Source of the DNA: Campanula takesimana
Taxonomy: Eukaryota; Streptophyta; Magnoliopsida; Asterales; Campanulaceae
DNA length: 64,000 nucleotides
Assembly (NCBI GenBank): GCA_026119855.1
Contig: JAOWBW010000016.1
Coordinates: 806,001-870,000, forward strand
Reading direction: 5' to 3'
This document shows, in pieces, positions 1-10,900 of this stretch. Positions within the stretch are counted from its first letter, which is position 1. The number at the start of each line of letters is the position of its first letter. A model generated the notes under the pieces. It made no database searches. It had not been told where the DNA came from and worked only from the letters and a program-made list of their open reading frames with translations. Both the position numbers and the translations under genes were made by a program.

Positions 1-1
1 T

Positions 2-2002
2 GGAAAGAAACCTAGTTTATCTTTCATGAGCATTCGGGGTTGCGAAGTTTATGTCAAGAGACTTATCTCTGACAAACTAGCACACAAATCTGATAAATGT
101 ATTTTCGTGGGATATCCTAAGGAAACTAAAGGATATTACTTTTACAACCGAGAGGACAACAAAGTGTTTGTTGCCCGAACTGGTGTCTTTCTAGAGAAAG
201 AGTTTCTCTCCAAAGAAATCAGTGGGAGTAAAATAAATCTTGAAGAAATTCGAGACCCAGAAAATAACATTGAACCAATAGTGGAACAAGAACAAGAACC
301 ACAAGGAGTTGTGGAACCTGTTCAAAATACACAAGCATCTAGCAGATCTAGTAGGTTACGATCCGAGCCCGAGAGATATGGATTTCTCATAACGGATAGT
401 AATGAGGTAGAAATCATTGAGAATGATGAACCGTCAACCTACCAAGAGGCGATGTCTTCTCCTGATTCGGACAAGTGGCTTGGAGCCATGGAATCCGAAT
501 TGCAATCCATGCAAGACAATCAAGTTTGGAATTTGATTGATGCGCCCGAAGGTGTAAAAACCATAGGATGCAAATGGGTCTTCAAGAAGAAGACTGACAT
601 GGATGGGAAGGTGCATACTTACAAAGCTAGGCTTGTAGCGAAGGGTTATAGGCAAGTTCATGGTATTGACTATGATGAGACCTTTTCACCCGTAGCAATG
701 ACCAAGTCTATAAGAATTTTGCTTGCCATTGCCGCATATCATGACTATGAGATATGGCAGATGGACGTCAAGACCGCTTTCCTGAATGGAAAACTCCAAG
801 AGGATGTGTATATGACACAACCAGAAGGTTTTGAACAAGATTCTAAGGTATGCAAATTGCAGAGATCCATCTATGGATTGAAGCAAGCTTCTAGGAGTTG
901 GAATCTCCGTTTTGATGAATCGGTCAAAGAGTTTGGTTTCATCAAGAACGAAGATGAGCCTTGTGTATACAAGAAGATTAGTGGGAGCATAGTGCTATTC
1001 CTTATTTTATATGTGGATGACATATTGCTCTTTGGAAACGACATTCCTACACTTCAGTCTGTGAAGACTTGGTTAGGAAAGTGCTTCGCAATGAAAGATA
1101 TGGGTGAAGCCGCATATATTCTTGGCATTAAGATCTATAGAGATAGATCAAGGAGGCTACTTGGTTTAAGCCAAAGTACATACATTGACAAGGTCATTAG
1201 AAGATTCCGTATGGAAAATTCCAAGAGAGGCACCTTGCCAGTGTTACATGGAGTTTCTCTAAGAAAGACTCAATGTCCTAAGACAACTGATGAGCGTGAG
1301 AAAATGAATGATGTTCCATATGCTTCGGAAATTGGGTCCATCATGTATGCCATGATTTGTACTAGGCCGGATGTATCTTATGCTTTGAGCATGACAAGTA
1401 GATACCAATCCGACCCTGGCGAAAATCACTGGATAGCTGTAAAAGCGATTCTTAAGTACTTGAGAAGAACTAAAGACTCCCTTTTGGTCTATGGAGGAAT
1501 GGAAGATGATCTCGTTGTAAATGCTTACACGGATGCAAGCTTCCAAACCGACAAAGATGATAGCCGATCGCAATCGGGTTTTGTGTTTATGTTAAACGGT
1601 GGAGCTGTAAGCTGGAAGAGTTCCAAGCAAAGTACAACCGCTGATTCTACAACAGAAGCTGAGTATATTGCTGCATCGGATGCTGCAAAGGAAGCTGTTT
1701 GGATTAAGAAGTTCATAACTGAACTTGAAGTGGTTCCTAGTATTGCTAATCCAATAGACCTTTATTGCGATAATAATGGTGCTATTGCTCAAGCAAAGGA
1801 ACCAAGAGCACATCAAAAATCCAAACACATACTTAGGCGTTTTCATATCATTCGAGAGATCGTTGATAGGGGAGACGTAAATATATGCAAAGTACCTACT
1901 GATGACAATGTTGCGGACCCGCTAACAAAGGGACTTCCACAAGCTAAACATGATAGTCATGTTAGGTCCATGGGTATTAGATACATGGGAGATTGGGCCT
2001 AG
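2..2002 (+). CDS. Ty1/copia pol, C-terminal part (integrase end, reverse transcriptase, RNase H)
   Basis: The frame is open from base 2, so the polyprotein starts outside the window; the first Met at 26 is internal. The N-terminal 60 residues are the integrase C-terminal region (FVGYPKETKGYYFY). Reverse transcriptase follows, with KWVFKKK, QMDVKTAFLNG, IYGLKQASR and the catalytic YVDDILL near residue 330. RNase H follows, with YTDASFQTD, TEAEYIAASDAAKEAVW and the ADPLTKGL tail. The frame is intact to its stop, which lies 14 bp before the 3' LTR. It makes cDNA from the element's RNA in virus-like particles. The element inserted into the Ty3/gypsy integrase that resumes at 3512. A Tork/Angela-type affiliation is my inference from motifs and the long LTR. 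Confidence 0.95.
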   Translation, partial: GKKPSLSFMSIRGCEVYVKRLISDKLAHKSDKCIFVGYPKETKGYYFYNREDNKVFVARTGVFLEKEFLSKEISGSKINLEEIRDPENNIEPIVEQEQEPQGVVEPVQNTQASSRSSRLRSEPERYGFLITDSNEVEIIENDEPSTYQEAMSSPDSDKWLGAMESELQSMQDNQVWNLIDAPEGVKTIGCKWVFKKKTDMDGKVHTYKARLVAKGYRQVHGIDYDETFSPVAMTKSIRILLAIAAYHDYEIWQMDVKTAFLNGKLQEDVYMTQPEGFEQDSKVCKLQRSIYGLKQASRSWNLRFDESVKEFGFIKNEDEPCVYKKISGSIVLFLILYVDDILLFGNDIPTLQSVKTWLGKCFAMKDMGEAAYILGIKIYRDRSRRLLGLSQSTYIDKVIRRFRMENSKRGTLPVLHGVSLRKTQCPKTTDEREKMNDVPYASEIGSIMYAMICTRPDVSYALSMTSRYQSDPGENHWIAVKAILKYLRRTKDSLLVYGGMEDDLVVNAYTDASFQTDKDDSRSQSGFVFMLNGGAVSWKSSKQSTTADSTTEAEYIAASDAAKEAVWIKKFITELEVVPSIANPIDLYCDNNGAIAQAKEPRAHQKSKHILRRFHIIREIVDRGDVNICKVPTDDNVADPLTKGLPQAKHDSHVRSMGIRYMGDWA

Positions 2003-2016
2003 GGCAAGTGGGAGAT

Positions 2017-3511
2017 TGTTGGTAGTGGTGCCCTAGGCACGTTTAATAAACGTTGTAATTGTTATCATTTATTTCATATCAATAAAGAGATGTTTTGATT
2101 ATTATTGTTGTTCATGTTTACTTATAATAATCTCCGTCCCTAGTACTTGTTAAGCACTAGTATAAAGGCTAAATGATCATGGGATGATCATGCTAGATTT
2201 ATGGGTACTTGTTTGGAACAAGGTACTGGACATGACCCGCTGTATGAGATTTATGTCATGGTCTATGTCGTACATATATCTCATATTAGTTATGTCATTT
2301 GAATCCTTAGACATGAAGTTATTATAGTCTTCCACTTGATGAACATTGTGTTTGACATATTCATACGCTACCTTAACACGGTAGTTATAAAGGGTATGAT
2401 TGGCATAATCGGATTCCCGTTGGGAGGAATAATAAGCTAAATGGATTTGTCCCTCCACGGAGAGATGTCAAGCTTGGGCCCCTCGAAGGAATGATGTTGA
2501 TGAAATGTTCGGCCGGACTCAAATGGATTGATTGGATCAATAGCATTTGAATTATCAACATATTCGGAATCGAGAAAGTATTGAACAAAACAAGTTGACT
2601 GTTTGACCATGACTTGTGTTCAATGACATCGTGGACAAAGGGATTGTGACATATTCTAAAGGAATGCGAACTTGTATCTAGTTATACTATTTGGGTAGGT
2701 ATGACGGTTTGCTAGAACCTAATCATATCTTATGGGATCATGTTTGAGCCCATTGCCAACTTAGTATAATCCTAGAGGGTCACACACAATAGAACGAATC
2801 TTAAATAAGAGGACTATATTGGTATTTAGGGTCGGAGGACCTCCAAGGAATTTCTGGAAAGTTCTGGGCCTCCTGGTCAACCAAGCGGGCGCTTGGGTTG
2901 CACCAGCCGGGCGCCTGAACAAGTCGGAAAAGAATTGGACTTTCTGTCCAAACAAGCGGGCGCCTGGGTAGGACCAGGCGGGCGCCCGGTATGCCGATTG
3001 GAAATTTCCTAATTCGATTAGGAATTGTTTTTCGCACAAGTTACCTATTTGGAATAGGTCTTAATTGTGTATAAAAACACCAATTCGGCCAGACCATATT
3101 TACTAGTACTTTTGTGAGTCTCAAAGAGTTTGAGAGAGGTTTTATTTTGTTCTAAGATATCCTTGATTGAGGAACAAAATAATTCACAAATAAATTCCAT
3201 ATAGTTCTTTATTAAATTGTGAAAGTGTGTTTCATAATATTGGTCTAGCAACCAAGATCAAAGAAGTTCCTTTGATATTCGTTCGAAGTGTGGATACCGC
3301 TAGAGGGTGAAAATCATCATCTTCAAAGTTCGTGTTCAAGCTTTGTGATCGTGATCAAGTCTTCAAATCTCCACCAAAGACCAAGAGAAAATTTGATAGC
3401 CATCAAGGGTTAGTTTTTCCTTTATTCATCTTGTTGTATTTGATTTAATCATATGAACGGATCCATGGCTTTGGGTTTCTTAAAATTTTAATTGCTATAT
3501 TCCGCTGCGCA
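2017..3511 (+). repeat. 3' LTR of the first copia element (LTR-A)
   Basis: It begins TGTTGG directly after a purine-rich tract (AAGTGGGAGA, about 2006-2015) and ends GCTGCGCA, about 1,495 bp. A TATA box (TATAAAAAC, about 3070) marks the U3/R side. Gypsy integrase coding sequence starts immediately after the final CA, which fixes the right border. GC-rich palindromic blocks built on GGGCGCC lie at about 2882-2992, upstream of the TATA box. A related but diverged copy (LTR-B) begins at 60989. The 5' LTR is outside the window. Confidence 0.9.
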
Positions 3512-4013
3512 TGTTACTTGGAAACCCAACACTGAAGAGTTGCCTCTAGTATTATGGGCAGATAGAACAACTCCTAAGAATGCAACCGGGCAAACTCCTT
3601 TTTCCTTAGTTTATAGAACTGAAGCTGTGATTCCAGTAGAATTTTCCATCCCAACGGCAAGATATGGCTTGATAACTCCAGAAGACAACCAGATTATACT
3701 CGCCGAAGATCTTGATACTATTGACGAACTTAAAGATTTAGCCAAGGTCAGGATGGCGGCCTATCAGCAAAGAATTGTCAAGTCTTACAACAAGAATGTA
3801 CGCATTAGAAGATTCCAAGTTGGAGACATGGTGCTCAGGAAAGTCTTTCAGAACACAAGGGAGCTAAATGTTGGTAAACTTGCAGCCAAGTGGGAAGGCC
3901 CCTATCTAGTTGATGCTGAAGCCGGTAAGGGCGCATATTGGCTCTCCACCTTGGATGGCACTAGAATACCAAGAAGTTGGAACGCAGTCCATCTTAAAGC
4001 GTATTATATGTAA
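3512..4013 (+). pseudogene. Ty3/gypsy (Tat/Retand-type) integrase C-terminal fragment
   Basis: About 165 residues of a gypsy integrase C-terminus. LWADRTTPKNATGQTPFSL and YRTEAVIPVE are typical of Tat-lineage elements, followed by KWEGPYLV and the terminal HLKAYYM. The upstream part of the gene is separated from it by the copia insertion ending at 3511, so the reading frame is broken and only appears to start with LTR codons. The natural stop is kept. The antisense ORF and 3' LTR downstream belong to the same element. Frame and motifs are seen; the lineage follows from family knowledge. Confidence 0.9.
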
Positions 4014-4887
4014 GTTGTAGCTTATCCACTCAATTCCGAAAATCAGGTATGATTTAATTAAAGCTTTATTTCAATTTTTTTATTTTCAATATGATTATCT
4101 TTTTGAACACTTACTAACTTAAGCATCGGAGGGGTGTTAGCCTAGCTAACACCCACCCCTAACATGTGTTTGTTTTGCAAGGCAAATCCAAAGTGACAAC
4201 TTAGTCCAGCATGTCTACTACAAATGTACAACCTATTGTTTCAGGTTGAGCGGACACATGAGGCTTGAAGAATCAGCTTGCAGACAAATTGATTTGATAC
4301 CATAACGACTCATTTTTCTCTCAAGTAAGTGTTACAATGTTCTGCATGATCATACAAAGGTTTTAAAGGTTATCACCTTTCAAAGGTTTAAAGATTATAC
4401 ATCTTTCTAAAGTTAAAAGTTCATACACCTTCGCCCGTGCGCACGTTTTCCACATTTGTTTAAGTTGCAAGTTGGCCAATGTATTTGTTACATACTGATT
4501 ACCTTCTTGAGCTTGTCCAAATTGTGGACTTAAGTTATTTACAATTGGTTATAACATGGACGTGTTACCTTGTACAAAGTTTTAAATTACTCACGTTGGT
4601 TTCATCGCAGCCATGCAGTTATATATATATATATATATATATTTTGACTGTGCAATAGAAAACAACTTTAAACAGTAGCATTACCCAAACAAATCATCCA
4701 AAAGTTCAATCCATGCCAACAATAGACATGGATAGAACAAACCTGAAACATGTCCAAAGTATCCAAAAACCTTTACATCCTAGAGATTCTATTTGTCTCA
4801 GAGGACACCCCCTCTGTTTTTAACTTAAACATAAATTGTTTTAAGACTAACCCCTGCAGAGTGCACAAGACATAGAAGTTTGCCTTT
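4014..4887. other. Non-coding spacer between gypsy pol and antisense ORF
   Basis: AT-rich, with no convincing coding potential. It holds an (AT)n tract at about 4620-4642 and a short palindrome around 4137-4153 (GTTAGCCTAGCTAAC). Long pol-to-LTR spacers are usual for Tat-lineage elements. Confidence 0.6.
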
Positions 4888-6532
4888 TCAGGAAGCCTTG
4901 TCAACCTTGACCTCCTGATTATCACCGACCTGTTCTGCAGCAACAACTTCTTGGGGTTTGGAATTCACCTCTCCAGCTTCCTCATCCTGGATTCCTTTGA
5001 GTGCAGCCTGTTCATCCTCCAAGTTCCACTCTGTTTGCTTTCCAGCTTGATACTCCTCTATCATTTGGATCCTCGCTTCAAACACCATCTTTCCAGCTTC
5101 CCTGGTCAAGCGTTCTTCAAGTGCTTCCATAGCGGCCCTGTTCAGCTTGTTCATCTCAACAACTTTCATTACCCATTCTCTAATCTCTTTATCTTTCTTC
5201 TTGATCTCAAATTCCATAGCAGCAAACTTGGAATCCCTTTCCTTTTGCACAGATAGCAGCTTCTCCTCAGCCTCAAGATTATCTTGATAAGACAATTGAG
5301 CCTTACCCTTCCAAAGTTGAACCTTTTTAGCCAACATGCTTGTACCATCATGAACCTACAACTTGCACTCAGTCACTACAAATATTCAAACACTAAACTT
5401 CTGTATAAGTAAAAAACTCGATTTACCTTCTGCACTAATACTTACTCAATAGGCTCTGCAGCATCAGCATCAACATCTACAATCTCACTCTTCCTCTTAT
5501 TGAAAGACACCATGTCTTCGATCACTAATTTGGGTTTAGAGCTCTCAACCTTGGGAAGAGGTGGCTTGACATCCTCATTCTTGGGCCTCTTGAACCTGGC
5601 AATTAGACTGCTAACACCACCCATGCTAGTTTGAGAAGGAGTAGCTGCAGAAAGAGCCCATTATAAATAAAAATAAGCAGAACTTGAAAAGCAGATTTCA
5701 AGAAGGAATCTTACCTGAAGACATTCCTGGATCAGCTTGTAGGGTCTTACTGGAACTCTTCTCTTCTTCAACTTCTTCTTCCCCTTGCTCAACCAATGAG
5801 GCTGGACGTACAAACTTGCGCTTCTTGGGAGATAAAGCACAAACAGTGTTGACCACATTCAAAGTCTCTGAGCGTTTTGGAAATAGTTCATCCAACTTCA
5901 AAGCTGCAAAATAAAATCAAGTTGTCAGAATACAGAGTAAGAAGAAAACCTTGCCAATAGCAAAGTCAAGAGATCAACGTGGCCCTACCTTCATCCAACC
6001 AAAAAGAGTTTATCTTTCTAACTCCCTTCAATGTAGACTTCTTAACATAGAAAAACCTATTCTTCCACTTTCTGTCCTTGTTAATTGAATCCGTTACCAA
6101 GATATTAGTCTTAGTCTTAACCCTAAAACCAAACCTCTTACTCCCATGTGACCTCAAGTCATAGCAAAACCCTAGTTCTTCCAAACCAACCCTTAACCCC
6201 ATCTCAGCGCTCAACCTTTCCAAAGTAACTAAGTTCCTCCATCCTACGGGCATCAACTGGGCGAAGGCCAAACCAGTTATCTCAAAGAAGCAGATAATCG
6301 AAGGGGAAAAAGGGAATGTGAGACCAATCAGGAAAGGGTATTCAAGAAAGCAAAGCCATTCATTAGAAGCACAGTCAGAGGTCATGAGGGCATTAGGGTC
6401 GAGGAATTCAGCGCTTTTGGGAAAAAACTTCTTCAAATTTTCAACATCAACACTCGTTAACTCACACCTTTCATCATCAGGGTGTTCTATAAACCCTTGA
6501 CAAGTAAACCCAGCAGGAAGATCACTAGCCAT
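4888..6532 (-). CDS. Antisense extra ORF of a Tat/Retand-type gypsy element (spliced)
   Basis: Four minus-strand blocks join at good splice sites: about 5990-6532 (starts MASDLPAGF), 5715-5903, about 5450-5644 and 4888-5353. Stop at 4888-4890. The first block (about 180 residues; FFPKSAEF, WLCFLEYPF, AQLMPVGWR) resembles the plant retrotransposon-associated 'putative gypsy type transposon' domain. The last block is a charged coiled coil (EAEEKLLSVQKERD, EALEERLTREAGK). Grande, Retand and other Tat elements carry such an antisense ORF between pol and the 3' LTR; its function is unknown. It lies exactly there, opposite in strand to pol. The exact boundary near 5450, with a possible 3-nt microexon, is uncertain. 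Confidence 0.75.
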
Positions 6533-6814
6533 TCTAAGAAAATGAGTGAAAACTCTAGAAAGAAAGAACTCACCGTTGCAAACTGAGGAAGGTGCTAGAA
6601 ACCCTTGTGAGTTGTTTTCGTAAATTGGGAAAAGTCAAGAAGCCGGTCTTAAATGGGAGTGGACGGTTACAGAGTTCAAAGAGGTCTCAAAAATCCTACT
6701 CACCTAAGGAACTACCCCATCACTTCATTTAATTCGGGTAGTGGATGCCAGCAGTTAAGGGTTAATTTTTGACCTTAAAAAACTTCCTTTTAAAATCAAA
6801 AATTAAGGGGCAAT

Positions 6815-7392
6815 TGTTTGAGAGTAAAAATCTGCATCATGTCTGCATCTTGAAGTATTCAGCTTGTCCCACCATCCTGCATCCTGACATTAAACTTCTT
6901 GGTTATACTCTCATTTTTGCAGGTAAAGTTATCTCCTATTTTTCAGGTAACACGTGCGCCGATAATGGAACACAAACTCTAGATATCGTGACTTACATTG
7001 ACTCATTCAAGTGAAACAAGAACGTGTTTGAGAAGGGGTCTTGCAACGGCTTTGGATAACCTATAAACAAACTATTCGAAAATCAAGGCTCTATCACTTT
7101 GTTTACGATTTTTCTCATATTAGTATAAATAGAGTACACTACTATGTAATGCACACACTTTTTTCACCGTCTCCTATTCTAAGAGTAATCGCTTTTTACT
7201 TTCATTCCATTTCATTGTACTTCCATCAATACTAATAAAATTCCATCTTGAGGTTTTATGCCGGCGAACAAGTTGTTCAAGGGCTTTTCTCGTTAAACAC
7301 CGTGTTCAATTGTTCTTGAATTTCTTACAATCATATTCCATTGTGCCCAAATTATTATTCTTTAAGTTGAATTGCAAAATTTGACCAAAACA
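6815..7392 (+). repeat. 3' LTR of the Ty3/gypsy element
   Basis: It starts TGTTTGAGAG after a polypurine tract (AATTAAGGGGCAA, about 6801-6813) and appears to end ...GACCAAAACA, about 578 bp. A TATA-like TATAAATAGAG lies near 7121. The right end is inferred from TG...CA only; no second LTR is in the window to confirm it, and no target-site duplication can be tested. Confidence 0.7.
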
Positions 7393-7457
7393 ATTTCCTT
7401 CCCATATTATGTGAGGATCCCGCTCCTCCTTGAAAACTAGGTTGGTTGTTTGAACAG

Positions 7458-7682
7458 GGAATCACCACATCCTGAAGGCCAGTATCAGAGTGGTCGAACT
7501 ATTTTGATTTCCGTCAGAGAGGTAAACAGGATTTTGTAAGGCCTGTTCTTGTGCAGGTAGATTCAATGTCAAAGAACTTGAAGCAGGTTGGGTCATGTGG
7601 ATGCAAAGGTGGGAAAGGCAGTGCAGGAGTTACAGCCCAGCTTTCAGCAGTCCATGACAAGCCACCCTTCTTCCTTTTTTAA
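7458..7682 (+). CDS. Two terminal exons of an unidentified gene
   Basis: Exon 7458-7521 has acceptor AACAG and donor GAG|GTAAAC, and reads ...HPEGQYQSGRTILISVRE. Exon 7557-7682 follows acceptor TTGTGCAG and reads VDSMSKNLKQVGSCGCKGGK through HDKPPFFLF to a TAA. The two join in phase and the second is 41 codons plus stop. The composition is coding-like and unlike the flanking repeats. I do not recognise the protein. The remaining exons would lie upstream, so the nested gypsy/copia may sit in an intron or may have truncated the gene. The 36-bp gap between the exons is too short for a normal plant intron, so the junction may instead be a retained or mis-read piece. Confidence 0.4.
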
Positions 7683-8010
7683 GAACAAAGGTTGGACCCC
7701 TAATTCCCCCCCCCCCTCATTTTGGCAATGAAGTAGTAGACACTATACTTTTATAGCCTCCTTTTTCTTAAGTAATGCATGAAGCACTGAGTGAATTTGG
7801 GGGTTTGCATTTTGAATGTCGCACTTTTTTTTTTTAAATTGTCTCAAAAATTGTCATAAAGTATTTCTAAATATAACAACTACCTTGTAATTTTAACAAG
7901 GATCAAGCATACAATGTTCTATAGAAATGTATGATTGCCTAACTGAATGATTTTGTAGATTGAACGAAGGAGTATTGTACTTGTGTTAAAATTGACCCCT
8001 AGCTACATCT
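7683..8010. other. Probable 3' flank of the unidentified exons; no gene seen
   Basis: AT-rich with homopolymer runs (C near 7707, T near 7826). It could be 3' UTR and intergenic DNA; nothing else recognised. Confidence 0.4.
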
Positions 8011-8088
8011 GTCACAGGCGCTAGGCCCCTAGGCACTAGGCCCGGCTTCGCCGCCTAGGCCCCGCCTAGCGCTTTTTAGAACACTGCA
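8011..8088. mobile_element. Remnant of the CAGTGTTCTAAAAA hAT-like MITE family
   Basis: CCTAGGC-rich interior and a right end CTTTTTAGAACACTG identical to the family terminus seen complete at 11132-11653. CATCTGT is repeated on both sides, as expected for a target duplication, although the left inverted terminus is missing. Probably an internal and terminal deletion derivative. Confidence 0.6.
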
Positions 8089-8552
8089 TCTGTGTACTCA
8101 ATCAACTACTAAGAATTAAACGAGGAATTGCATTGATCAACTAAGACTACTCCTACTGATACGACCAATCCCAGAAATTTCTCAAATGCCATTGACATGG
8201 AGTTTTGCCCAAGCGAAGCATTTTCACGTAACAAACTCCTAATGGCTAAACACTTCTGCCCAATCAGAATGAAAGTCCAGGAACAAATCTATACATACTT
8301 CACATGTGCCCCTTTCATCAGTAACCTGAATGCCTCAACTAATTCAAGTATAAAGACATTTTTACTCTTCTTAAACAGTTGCCCTAACCAAATAACTATA
8401 CGAACTCTAATTACCATAACGTCAACTCCATGACACTCTACAATTAGTCCCTCCATCTCAAAATTACTGTCCATTTCTGATGATGCCAAAAACGTTCGGT
8501 TCAGCATGCGTACTGTCAGATTATTGCAACTTCTCACTTGTACTGTCAAAAC
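8089..8552. other. Unassigned region with a weak minus-strand ORF
   Basis: An 86-codon minus-strand frame (8289-8549) exists but has no recognisable domain. The stretch CTCTACAATTAGTCCCTCC at 8433-8451 recurs near 9389, pointing to old repeat DNA. I do not call a gene. Confidence 0.3.
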
Positions 8553-9355
8553 TAGAGCTGTAATCTCGGTCGAGTAACTCGCAACCCGGCTCGAGTTCGA
8601 CTCGCCAAATCCAGGTTCGACTTGAACCGTGACTCACTAACGAGTCGAACTCGGCAATGAATGAATGACTGATTTTATAACCGAGTCGAGCCGAGTTTCA
8701 TCTAAACTCGACTCGAAGGCTCGGGGGTAGCTCGGATTCGCCTAAAAATCGAGCTGGCTCCAACTCGAGGCGTACTATATCATCCATTCTTCAACAAAAA
8801 TAACAGATTTATGCTTAAAATAGAGAGATCTCCTCATATTCACTCGATTTCTGACTTTGAAAAATTGTAAGAACAAAAAATTGAATAAATCAAAAAGGGG
8901 ACGAAATCAATGTAGTATTTGTTTGAACCTTGAAGAGAACAAAAGGAGAGACGAGGAGAGAAGATGAGAAGAAACTAAAAGGGGAGAACATTGCACAAAC
9001 TGGATTCTTTATTTCATGTTGCTGCCATTGTTGAAAAGGGGGAAAAGGCCAAAAGCGGCGTGAAGTAGGAAAATTAGGGTTAAAACAGAGGTTCAAAAGT
9101 TATATATGACACCCAAAATGCGACCCAGTTTTAAATTCGACCCGTTAAAGATCCACGAATTTTGAAGCTTCAACCAGACGTCTTAAACGAACCCGGGTAG
9201 TTCGCCGGGACTCGGGAGATCTGATCCGAGCCGAATTCGGCAGCCCCTTTTCAGATTCGACCCGACTCGCCAGAAACCCGACTCGGCTTAAATTAATCAA
9301 AACTCGACTCGAACTCGGCAGTATTTGACTCGGCTCGGCTCGTTTTCCATCCCTA
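8553..9355. mobile_element. Non-autonomous hAT-like element with GACTCG-rich ends
   Basis: Flanked by an exact 8-bp duplication, GTCAAAAC (8545-8552 and 9356-9363). Ends TAGAGCTGTAATC and, inverted, TAGGGATGGAAAAC form imperfect terminal repeats. Both subterminal zones are rich in ACTCGACTCG/GAGCCGAG words, while the centre (about 8780-9110) is unrelated and could be captured. It has no transposase. The 8-bp duplication and terminal pattern are those of hAT-type elements. Confidence 0.8.
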
Positions 9356-9594
9356 GTCAAAACTCTCAATGTCAACTGCGTACTCTACAATTAGTCCCTC
9401 CTTCTTGTAGATTGAGCACATAATCACCCTAGACAACAAAAACACAAAAATACCCAAATCAAATAACAAAAGCTTGAGAACAAAGCAATAATTAAGCCTA
9501 AAAGTATCTAATACAATGAGTAAAAACTCATTCATCACAAACCACGCTAGATATTTCCACCACCTCGCAAGTTAACGATTATGTAGCCACAATA

Positions 9595-10892
9595 TCCGGA
9601 TTTTCCTGAATTTCGGCAACTGACGATTCCTTATTCACATTACTTTCCGCAATTATTGCATAGGTTTGTTTTGAATTTTGAATCGAACCCTTCTATTCTA
9701 CAACCCCATTTGAATTACCAGCTTGACTTGTTGTATTTTCCTTAATCAGCGGATTGCATATCGGGAATTTACAATTTCGCCCTCCTCGATGTCTTCGATC
9801 ATGACAACGTCTAATGGATCCTTCCCCATAGGCATCGTTTGATCTGAGCCCTTCATCGAAGGTTCTTCTTCAGCAGCCTTGTTGTCAACCCTAGCGCCAC
9901 CCGCCGCCTTCGTTTTCTCACTTGCAGTCGCACCGCTGCTAGGTTCTTCAGATGTTAATGATTTTGTATTCTTATCCACTGGAATCCAAATCGCCATTTT
10001 TTCTCTGTCTTTAGGTTCCAAATGATGAACATATTTACTATTTTCTGAAACCATTTTGTTCTTCCCTAAACGTTTTCGGCATTCAAAAATTTCATGTCCT
10101 AGCAGACCACAATTTGTGCAGAATTTTATATTGCCTTCAAATTCAATTGTCTGATAATAGCCTTCTTCTTTTGACGTGTCAATATCCAAATTCTTTTCGG
10201 TAATCACTGAGATACATCAACCTCAACACACAGCCGAGCATAGCTCGGGTGCGTGAGTGCCAAAGTCTTATCATCCGTTCGTAGAAATCTTCCCAACCCA
10301 TTACCAATTCTTTCAATTCTTTCAAGCATCGCCGGTGCAAAAGAGTGTAAGGGGAGTTTAGGTAAACGTACCAATACTGCCACGAAAGGACTATCATGCC
10401 GGAATGTGAAATTTGTTGACCAACGAAACGAATGATACATACAATTGTTAATCATATGTGACTCCTTAGACAACGCGCATGTTAAATCATCTGCGGATGT
10501 AAGGTAAACCATCACATGGCTTGGATCAAATAAACCAATGATAAACATACCTTTAAAGTCGCCACTCCTTTGCAATGTTATCTTGGATTACGCGAAGGGG
10601 AGGACGACCCATAGAAAACTTTAAAAACAATTGTAAATTCTAATTTCTTCTCCACCATACCAATCTTTCTTGGTGTGAACAATACTACCAGCTCAGAATT
10701 CACCATTGCCGCTGGTCGAGGTGGTAAAGTAAAACCATCAAGAGGTGGAGATAAGACTGAAGATGCCGAAACTGAATTAGTTTTAGCGGCCCCATGTGCT
10801 GGTGGGGGAGGTTTCGCCCCTTGCACCTCCTCCGCATAGGATGGAAGGGGTGGAGGGGGATCCCTCTTGGAGTCATCCGGTGGCATTGCCAC
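9595..10892 (-). pseudogene. LINE (L1-type) ORF1 remnant with zinc knuckle
   Basis: On the minus strand, a proline-rich start (MAMPPDDSKRD, 10892) leads to a DUF4283-like region (FAPAMLERIERIGNGLGRF, SYARLCVEVDVSQ). A CCHC knuckle follows, CTNCGLLGHEIFEC (near 10110), then an acidic tail. This is the layout of plant L1 ORF1 proteins, which bind the element's RNA. The frame shifts between 10578-10892, 10204-10575 and 9746-10207, and a stop lies near 9700. No ORF2 (endonuclease/RT) follows, so it is a dead fragment. The 5' end abuts another element at about 10901. Confidence 0.75.
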
Positions 10893-10900
10893 CGAGGAGC

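Noticed and set aside
434..1846. Minus-strand frames within the copia pol
   Set aside because: Shadows of the intact plus-strand reverse transcriptase/RNase H frame; no domains.
4617..4645. (AT)n tract as a promoter TATA element
   Set aside because: Simple repeat of about 12 units in the gypsy spacer with no gene in position to use it.
8890..9375. Small minus-strand frames in the GACTCG-rich zone
   Set aside because: They lie within a hAT-like element bounded by an 8-bp duplication and consist of its repeated words.
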